Assembly: GCF_014385195.1 (NCBI RefSeq)
Contig: NZ_JACRTG010000034.1
Span: 1-64,000, forward strand
DNA: 64,000 nt
Reading direction: 5' to 3'
Source of the DNA: Paratissierella segnis
Lineage (GTDB): Bacteria > Bacillota > Clostridia > Tissierellales > Tissierellaceae
Part shown: positions 58,995 through 64,000 of the stretch, in pieces
Layout: the number at the start of each line of letters is the position of its first letter
Numbering within the stretch: the stretch's first letter is position 1
Position numbers and translations under genes: made by a program
The notes under the pieces: generated by a model
Database searches by the model: none
What the model was told of the DNA's origin: nothing
What the model saw: the letters and a program-made list of their open reading frames with translations, nothing else

Positions 58995-60164
58995 TTGGCA
59001 ATAAGAGAAGTTGAAGGTGGTTATTATGTAGAAGTTTTTTTAGGGGTAGATGAAATAACCGGTAAAAAAGTAAGAAAAACTAAAACATTTAAGCCACAAA
59101 ATAGAGAAAACTTAAAAAAAGCTAAAACATGGGAAGTAAAGATTCAAGAGCAATATGAAAATGGAGAATTAACTCCTAAAGGTGATATGGCATTAAGTAC
59201 ATTTTTAGACGATTGGTTTGAGACCTTTATTAAAGGCAAGAAAGCATATAATACAGAAAGGCGATACAATGTATTCATTGATTGTATAAAAGCTCACCTG
59301 GGACAAGTTAGGGTAAATAAATTGAAAACTAAAATGGTAGATGAATTCTATAATAAGATGTCTAAGGAAATGATCACATTAAAAAATAAAACTACTAAAA
59401 GAAGATATATGGATGGGACAATTCTCAAAACTCATAAAATGTTTAAATTGGCAATGGATCAGGCTGTTAAATGGGAACTTGTTTCTAAAAATGTGGTAAC
59501 TCTAGCAAGCCCACCAGCTGATGATAAAAGAAAAATTAAGTTCTGGGATGTTAAAACAATTAATGAATTCCTTGAATATATTAAAGATGAAACAATATAT
59601 CTTCCCGTATTTATAGCATATCACACCGGACTTAGAGAGGGAGAAATTAGTGCTCTTAGAGGAAAGTATGATATTAATTTGAAAAAAGGATACCTAACAG
59701 TCAACCACAACATGGTAGAAAAGAAAGGTGAGGGTTTAGTACTAGAAGACACTAAAACACCCGCAAGTGAAGCTAAGGTTGCCTTAACTAAGGAATTAAC
59801 ATTTGTCCTCAAATCTGTCCTGAAAGAACAAAAGAAACATAAGCTAAAGAACGGTGTTGATTTAGAATACATTTGTTGTTGGGACGATGGTAGGCCTTTA
59901 AGACCGACATATATATCAAGGACATTCACTAAATTTGCTAAGAAATTTGCGGAGGAAAGAGGTATCGACAGGATTACCTTCCATGGGCTAAGGCACTCCC
60001 ATGCTACTATTCTCTACTCTGCTGGAGCTGACAGTCAAGAGATATCTAAAAGGCTTAGACATTCAAGGGTATCTACCACAGATGATATTTACATCCATGT
60101 CACAGAAGAAATAAAAAAATCTACTGCCCAAATTTTCGATAAGGCAATAGATTCTAGCAAATAA
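58995..60164 (+). CDS. int: Tyrosine-family phage integrase
   Basis: This 389-residue protein has an AP2-like arm-binding N-terminal part (1-60), a SAM-like core-binding domain (65-165) and the catalytic domain with Arg214, Lys254, His330-x2-Arg333, His356 and Tyr366. It integrates the phage at the tRNA-Cys 3' end. The start is TTG behind GGAGGTG. It ends 110 bases from attR. Confidence 0.95.
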   Translation: MAIREVEGGYYVEVFLGVDEITGKKVRKTKTFKPQNRENLKKAKTWEVKIQEQYENGELTPKGDMALSTFLDDWFETFIKGKKAYNTERRYNVFIDCIKAHLGQVRVNKLKTKMVDEFYNKMSKEMITLKNKTTKRRYMDGTILKTHKMFKLAMDQAVKWELVSKNVVTLASPPADDKRKIKFWDVKTINEFLEYIKDETIYLPVFIAYHTGLREGEISALRGKYDINLKKGYLTVNHNMVEKKGEGLVLEDTKTPASEAKVALTKELTFVLKSVLKEQKKHKLKNGVDLEYICCWDDGRPLRPTYISRTFTKFAKKFAEERGIDRITFHGLRHSHATILYSAGADSQEISKRLRHSRVSTTDDIYIHVTEEIKKSTAQIFDKAIDSSK

Positions 60165-60179
60165 TCTTTTTATTTCATT

Positions 60180-60211
60180 ATCTCCCTCTAGCCAGGGAGA
60201 TTTTCTTTTTT
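60180..60211 (+). terminator. Terminator of the integrase gene
   Basis: ATCTCCCT and AGGGAGAT form an 8-bp stem with loop CTAGCC, followed by TTTCTTTTTT. Confidence 0.9.
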
Positions 60212-60214
60212 ATG

Positions 60215-60233
60215 ATGGACAGATTTAGGACAG
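60215..60233 (+). repeat. Right terminal repeat, possible integrase arm site
   Basis: This is the 19-base partner of the element at 26212-26231, in the same orientation and lying 42 bases from attR. Confidence 0.55.
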
Positions 60234-60274
60234 ATTTGAGATTTTAAGTTTTTATGTAAGTCCTGAACCCGTTG

Positions 60275-60325
60275 ATTTTATTGGAGGCGCCACCCGGATT
60301 TGAACCGGGGATAAAGGTTTTGCAG
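60275..60325. repeat. attR, 51-bp core
   Basis: Bases 60275-60325 repeat 26038-26088 exactly. The core runs from just beyond the tRNA-Cys CCA to the anticodon loop, so the tRNA is restored whole at this end. Confidence 0.96.
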
Positions 60326-60355
60326 ACCTCTGCCTTGCCACTTGGCTATGGCGCC
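60282..60355 (-). tRNA. tRNA-Cys (GCA)
   Basis: The reverse complement folds as a 74-base tRNA with acceptor GGCGCCA/TGGCGCC, anticodon GCA (60321-60323), T-loop GTTTGAATC and encoded CCA. The 5' half is chromosomal and the 3' half, from the core onwards, came with the phage. Confidence 0.97.
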
Positions 60356-60363
60356 ATACCTTA

Positions 60364-60435
60364 AGCGGAAGACGAGATTCGAACTCGCGACCCTCGCCTT
60401 GGCAAGGCGATGCTCTACCACTGAGCCACTTCCGC
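60364..60435 (-). tRNA. tRNA-Gly (GCC)
   Basis: The reverse complement has acceptor GCGGAAG/CTTCCGC, D-loop GGTAGAGC, anticodon GCC in CTTGCCAAG and T-loop GTTCGAATC. CCA is not encoded. Confidence 0.96.
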
Positions 60436-60578
60436 ATATTCAATTCACAGTTCGCAGTTCATAATTCACAATTACTAAGGTCTATCTCAAGGGTCTAAAC
60501 CCAGAAATCCCTCCGTCAAAGTCGGAATGACAAACGCTAATTGTGCATTGTGCATCGTGATTTGCCAAATTGTATAAA
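60436..60578. repeat. Dispersed-type repeats between tRNA genes
   Basis: The spacer holds variants of TTCACAATT/TTCGCAGTT and a segment whose reverse complement includes GTCATTCCGACTTTGACGGA. Such sequences occur as dispersed noncoding repeats in several Firmicutes. No gene is visible. Confidence 0.4.
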
Positions 60579-60654
60579 TGGTGCCCAGAGCCGGAATCGA
60601 ACCAGCGACACGTAGATTTTCAGTCTACTGCTCTACCGACTGAGCTATCTGGGC
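60579..60654 (-). tRNA. tRNA-Phe (GAA)
   Basis: The reverse complement is a 76-base tRNA with acceptor GCCCAGA/TCTGGGC, anticodon GAA in ACTGAAAATC, T-loop GTTCGATTC and encoded CCA. Confidence 0.97.
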
Positions 60655-60805
60655 TTCTATCTCCAACACAACTCAGTGCTAGATGTTAACCGCTTTGTTC
60701 AACCTATCAGCTGCGGACTAGCCGATTCACTCCAAATTGAAAATTTGGATTCTCTGGCCATACCGACTGAGCTATCTGGGCTTATATTTCCAACACAACT
60801 CAGGC
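60655..60805 (-). repeat. Duplicated tRNA-Phe 5' end and leader
   Basis: The first 21 bases of tRNA-Phe (GCCCAGATAGCTCAGTCGGT) recur ending at 60781. The upstream CTGAGTTGTGTTGGA also occurs twice, about 126 bases apart. After the shared part the upstream copy diverges and cannot fold as a tRNA, so it is a remnant of a tandem duplication. Confidence 0.75.
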
Positions 60806-60867
60806 GGTTGCTAGACCTGTTGTAATTCCCGTGCTTAGCCACAATAGATAGTATACAATATTAAAAA

Positions 60868-61746
60868 TCATATGTCAACTAGAATTTTAGCTAAATCTTC
60901 CTTATTAAACTGATATTTAGTATTGCAAAAATGGCAGACTACTTCAGCCTTCCCATCCTCTTTAAGCATATCTTCTACCTCTTTCTTGCCTAAACTTATT
61001 AAAACTTTTCTTATCTTGTCTCTCGAGCAATTGCATTTATAATTCAAACCCATTGTACTCAATATATCAATATCAAAATCGCCTAACAATTCTTTGACTA
61101 TATCTTCCGGTGTAAGTCCTTTATCTATCATTGCAGAGACAGAAGGAGAAACCTTTATTCTTTCTTCAATTCTGTCTATATCTTCATCATCAATACCCGG
61201 AAGCAATTGAATAAAATATCCCCCTGCTGCTCTGCAGGATATATCTTTATCTACTAATACTCCCAAGGCTACAGCAGAAGGTTGCTGCTCTGAAACTAAA
61301 TAAAGATTGGCTATGTCCTCTCCAATTTCCCCTGATACTAAATTGCTCTGTCCAACATAGGGGTCTTTTAAACCTAAGTCCATAATTGTCGTAACAACTC
61401 CATTTTTACCAACAAGTCTTCCCACATCCAATTTTCCATCGCTTCTACTCGGAACATCTGCAAACGGATTGTCTGCTAAGCCCTTTACGTTGCCCTTATT
61501 ATCTGCAACAATAATAATATTACCAATAGGCCCACCCCCTGATATCTTAAGTGTTAAAATATCACTATCATTTTTCATCATTGAACCCATTATTGCTCCT
61601 GCCGTTAGTGATCTACCCAGTGCTGCTGTTGCTGTTGGGGAAGTGTTGTGTATAGATCTTGCATGTTCAACTAAATGTGTAGTAGATGCCGCAAATACCC
61701 TTAGTCTCCCCGATTTATCCATACCTCGAATTAAATAATCCTCCAT
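60868..61746 (-). CDS. hslO: Redox-regulated chaperone Hsp33
   Basis: Hsp33 holds unfolded proteins under oxidative stress. The 292-residue product has the zinc-binding cysteines at about 238, 240, 271 and 274 (CNC and CHFC) and the conserved GGGYFIQLLPG-like segment. Length and motifs are normal. It starts about 60 bases after the terminator of the cold-shock gene. Confidence 0.96.
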   Translation of the reverse strand: MEDYLIRGMDKSGRLRVFAASTTHLVEHARSIHNTSPTATAALGRSLTAGAIMGSMMKNDSDILTLKISGGGPIGNIIIVADNKGNVKGLADNPFADVPSRSDGKLDVGRLVGKNGVVTTIMDLGLKDPYVGQSNLVSGEIGEDIANLYLVSEQQPSAVALGVLVDKDISCRAAGGYFIQLLPGIDDEDIDRIEERIKVSPSVSAMIDKGLTPEDIVKELLGDFDIDILSTMGLNYKCNCSRDKIRKVLISLGKKEVEDMLKEDGKAEVVCHFCNTKYQFNKEDLAKILVDI

Positions 61747-61771
61747 GTTTTACCGCCTTTCATACATAATA

Positions 61772-61792
61772 AAAGCCCCTGTCAGGGGCTTT
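61772..61792 (-). terminator. Terminator of the cold-shock gene
   Basis: AAAGCCCCT and AGGGGCTTT form a 9-bp stem with loop GAC, followed on the minus strand by TTATTATG. Confidence 0.85.
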
Positions 61793-61809
61793 AACTCATA
61801 ATCTAAAGA

Positions 61810-62010
61810 CTATATTTTAACTACATTAATTGCCTGAGGACCTTTTTCACCTTGAGTTGTTTCAAACTCTACCTCCTGTCCTTCTTCTAATGATTTATAC
61901 CCATCTCCCTGTATTGCTGAAAAATGTACAAACACATCCTCTCCTGAAGCAGAAGATATAAATCCATAACCCTTTGCTGAATTAAACCATTTTACTGTTC
62001 CTTTTTCCAT
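61810..62010 (-). CDS. csp: Cold-shock domain protein
   Basis: This 66-residue protein has RNP1 GYGFISS and RNP2 VFVHFSA, the OB-fold motifs for RNA binding. It acts as an RNA chaperone. It forms its own unit, with terminator. Confidence 0.96.
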   Translation of the reverse strand: MEKGTVKWFNSAKGYGFISSASGEDVFVHFSAIQGDGYKSLEEGQEVEFETTQGEKGPQAINVVKI

Positions 62011-62127
62011 TTACTTACCTCCAATTTTACATTTAACCAGTGAATATATAAACTTCACTTTTTTATAAACTTCACTCTTTTTATATATAATTCCCTTTGA
62101 TAACTTCTCATATTCTAAAATTAGTTT

Positions 62128-62865
62128 TTATTTTATGGCTATAAAGTTAATTCTTTCTGTATCTGGATTTATTTTATTGAAAGTAAAACAATCAAAATAC
62201 TCTATCTTTTTAAACCCTATCTTATATAAAATATCTGTAATTTCTTCTACATTATATGCTCTTTCCTCATGCTCTTCGTCAAACCTATAATATCTGTCAT
62301 CCTTATTTATAAAAAATGTGAGATAAAAGCTACATATATTATTATAACAATTAAATTCATTTTGCCAAGTATAAAATACATCATCTCTATCTTCTATGAA
62401 GATATTATTCCCAATTATTTTTTCTAATTTATAAAATGAATTTATATCAAAGATAAATATTCCGTCTTCTTCTAAATGGTTGTACACATTTGTAAATGTG
62501 CAAAATAAATCTTTTATATCCAATATATAATTGATGCTATCGCAAATTGATATAATGCTATCAAATTTTTTATTCAATTCAAATGAGGTCATGTCTTGGT
62601 TTAATAATTTTACATTTTTGAACCTATATAATTTTTCATATGCTTTTGTTAACATTTCAGATGATAGATCAAATGCCACCAGATTGTACGTCCGTTTAGC
62701 CAACTGATACGTTAGATTTCCCGTTCCACATGCCATCTCCAAAATTTTATTTGGTTTTTTATGATAAAATTCAAATATAGATTCTATATAATCAGCCCAT
62801 CTTTTATAGTCAAAATCATTCATCAGCTCATCATAAATGGTTGCAAATTCATTATAACTATTCAT
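62128..62865 (-). CDS. Class I SAM-dependent methyltransferase
   Basis: This 245-residue protein has motif I ILEMACGTGNLTYQLA (about 40) and motif IV-like FDSIISICDSINYI. The Tyr/Asp-rich rest resembles small-molecule methyltransferases of unknown substrate. It overlaps the SASP gene by 8 bases. Confidence 0.88.
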   Translation of the reverse strand: MNSYNEFATIYDELMNDFDYKRWADYIESIFEFYHKKPNKILEMACGTGNLTYQLAKRTYNLVAFDLSSEMLTKAYEKLYRFKNVKLLNQDMTSFELNKKFDSIISICDSINYILDIKDLFCTFTNVYNHLEEDGIFIFDINSFYKLEKIIGNNIFIEDRDDVFYTWQNEFNCYNNICSFYLTFFINKDDRYYRFDEEHEERAYNVEEITDILYKIGFKKIEYFDCFTFNKINPDTERINFIAIK

Positions 62866-63055
62866 ATTTTTTCTTTTGTATATTCCTCCCTCTTCTCCTA
62901 GCTGTCATTAGACCGCCTATTCTCCCGGATTCCTTGGCCGTAAGACCGGCCCATCCATCTTTAAGTATCTTATCTAAAAGGCCCAGTTGTTCCGCTATTT
63001 CATATTTTAAGCTATCTTCCACTATTTCAACTTTATAATTTTTATCATCGCCCAC
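62858..63055 (-). CDS. Small acid-soluble spore protein, alpha/beta type
   Basis: This 65-residue protein has LKYEIAEQLGLLDKILKDGW and ESGRIGGLMTARRRG, close to the two conserved alpha/beta SASP regions that coat spore DNA. It starts with GTG behind GGAGG. It shows that the host forms spores. Confidence 0.85.
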   Translation of the reverse strand: MGDDKNYKVEIVEDSLKYEIAEQLGLLDKILKDGWAGLTAKESGRIGGLMTARRRGRNIQKKKYE

Positions 63056-63115
63056 ATTTTAACCTCCTTAACCATTTATATCACTAGTATTAGGAGTTAA
63101 CGACAAATTTATTCT

Positions 63116-64000
63116 CTAGATCAATATTATGAAATTCATAAAGATAAATATTATAAATACAATCAATAAAGGCACATATTTGATACTGTTAAAGCCATTA
63201 TTAATCTCCAAGATATCCCTATCTAATTCTAATTCATAGATTAATTCTTTTGGTTCACTTTCAGGCATATGTTTAAATAAAAATATTATTATAACAGTTG
63301 AAACTAATGCAAGGCTCCCAAAAAATATAAATGATAAAAGTATTTCCATTTGCTCAGATATCTCCGGTATGATACTTATAAATTGTAAATTGTTCATATA
63401 TTTTGTCAAGAAAAATCCTATTGACAAAGCTATGGCGTTGTTTAAAAAGTGAGCTAACATTGTTGATAATATGGAATTGGTCTTATGCACAAGCAGCCCC
63501 AATATCATGCCCAAAAAAATAGGTGCTAATAAGTTCATCGCATTGAAATGAAAAATACCAAATAAAATAGATGTGATAATTATACTCTTTTTATATCCCA
63601 TTTTATCATATCCAAGCATCATGGTTCCTCTAAACATAATTTCTTCACAAATTCCCGGCGCTGCCGCTATTACAAATAATCCTAAAAGAAATTCCCCATT
63701 TGATGTGGGAATGGGAACTGACGTAGGTGAAGCATCAGTAAAATTACCTAATATTGTCATTGCTATAAAATTCAAAAAAACAGCTATAGGATATGCAAAC
63801 ACTATAATTAAAATAATAAATGCTATTTGTTTCAAACTGATTTTATTAAACCTTAATACATCTTTTATTGAATAACCCTTAAATTTCAAATACGAGATAT
63901 TGGGCAATAAAATAATTATAAATTCTGTGATTAACATTCCGGAATATATTTCTTTACTCTGAACAAAGTAACCCCCAAATAATAATAAAAGCCCCAATAT
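63116..64000 (-). CDS. CPBP-family membrane metalloprotease (partial)
   Basis: This protein has about eight membrane helices and the CPBP motifs: EEIMFRG, the FHFNAMN segment and HFLNN. The frame is open to the window edge, and the first visible codons are hydrophobic, so the N-terminus is cut off. CPBP proteases often process peptides or prenylated proteins; the target is unknown. Confidence 0.85.
   Translation of the reverse strand: MLGLLLLFGGYFVQSKEIYSGMLITEFIIILLPNISYLKFKGYSIKDVLRFNKISLKQIAFIILIIVFAYPIAVFLNFIAMTILGNFTDASPTSVPIPTSNGEFLLGLFVIAAAPGICEEIMFRGTMMLGYDKMGYKKSIIITSILFGIFHFNAMNLLAPIFLGMILGLLVHKTNSILSTMLAHFLNNAIALSIGFFLTKYMNNLQFISIIPEISEQMEILLSFIFFGSLALVSTVIIIFLFKHMPESEPKELIYELELDRDILEINNGFNSIKYVPLLIVFIIFIFMNFIILI

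Larger units (their letters stand above)
26038..60325. mobile_element. Siphovirus-type prophage integrated in tRNA-Cys
   Basis: The element spans 34.2 kb between two copies of a 51-bp repeat. It holds a tyrosine integrase at one end, a divergent repressor/Cro region, replication, head, connector, tail and lysis genes. The tail genes include a tape measure and a frameshifted chaperone, so a long non-contractile tail is expected; no sheath gene is seen. All core structural genes are open. Confidence 0.96.

Noticed and set aside
59621..59929. Minus-strand open frame inside the integrase gene
   Set aside because: Antisense shadow of the integrase with no ribosome binding site.
60762..60781. Second tRNA-Phe gene
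   Set aside because: Only the first 21 bases match; anticodon and T arms are missing.

Overview
The window comes from a low-GC, spore-forming Firmicute of the Clostridia/Tissierellia type. This is inferred from AT-rich sequence, strong AGGAGG ribosome binding sites, TTGACA-N17-TATAAT promoters, a T-box leader, an L20-type leader with an AUU-started infC, an alpha/beta-type spore protein (SASP) and a YtxC-like sporulation gene. No species name can be read from the sequence.

Region 1 (1-26037) is chromosomal and nearly all on the minus strand. It begins with the 5' end of a 16S rRNA gene behind two tandem promoters. Next come a TPR protein, a membrane protein and a B12-binding radical SAM protein, then argS, mutS2, a U32 peptidase-like protein (RlhA type), zapA, pheT-pheS, a SpoU-family rRNA methyltransferase, rplT-rpmI-infC with its leader, pepV, a plus-strand mini-FtsH, thrS with a T-box, hisS, a YtxC-like gene and a DUF6873-like gene.

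Region 2 (26038-60325) is a 34.2-kb prophage of siphovirus type integrated into a tRNA-Cys gene. A 51-bp direct repeat marks attL and attR. The intact tRNA is rebuilt at attR beside a tyrosine integrase, and only the 3' part of the tRNA remains at attL. From attR leftwards the order is: integrase, a HIRAN protein, ImmA/IrrE peptidase and repressor (plus strand); a divergent Cro-like gene and operator region; many small early genes, Gam, a DnaD-type initiator with iteron-like repeats, a Dam-type methylase, RecU and a phage metallopeptidase; an ArpU-like late regulator; a lipoprotein gene with its own promoter and terminator; HNH, portal and a head protein carrying an Ntox50-type toxin domain; a terminase cassette lying between two terminators; scaffold, capsid, connectors and tail genes, including a canonical -1 frameshift tail chaperone; and lysis genes. 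The left edge carries a cassette of a DNA-binding-domain-only LexA with an SOS-box-like operator, a second XRE/ImmA pair and a broken gene.

Region 3 (60326-64000) is chromosomal again: tRNA-Cys, tRNA-Gly and tRNA-Phe with a tandem duplication of the tRNA-Phe 5' end, then hslO, a cold-shock gene, a methyltransferase, an SASP and a CPBP-family membrane protease cut by the window end.

The prophage looks largely intact, since integrase, both att sites, repressor, replication, head, tail and lysis genes are all open. However, no small terminase subunit was recognised, and the terminase large gene is in an unusual place, with a possible remnant of another terminase upstream. All functional assignments are from reading motifs, with no database search.
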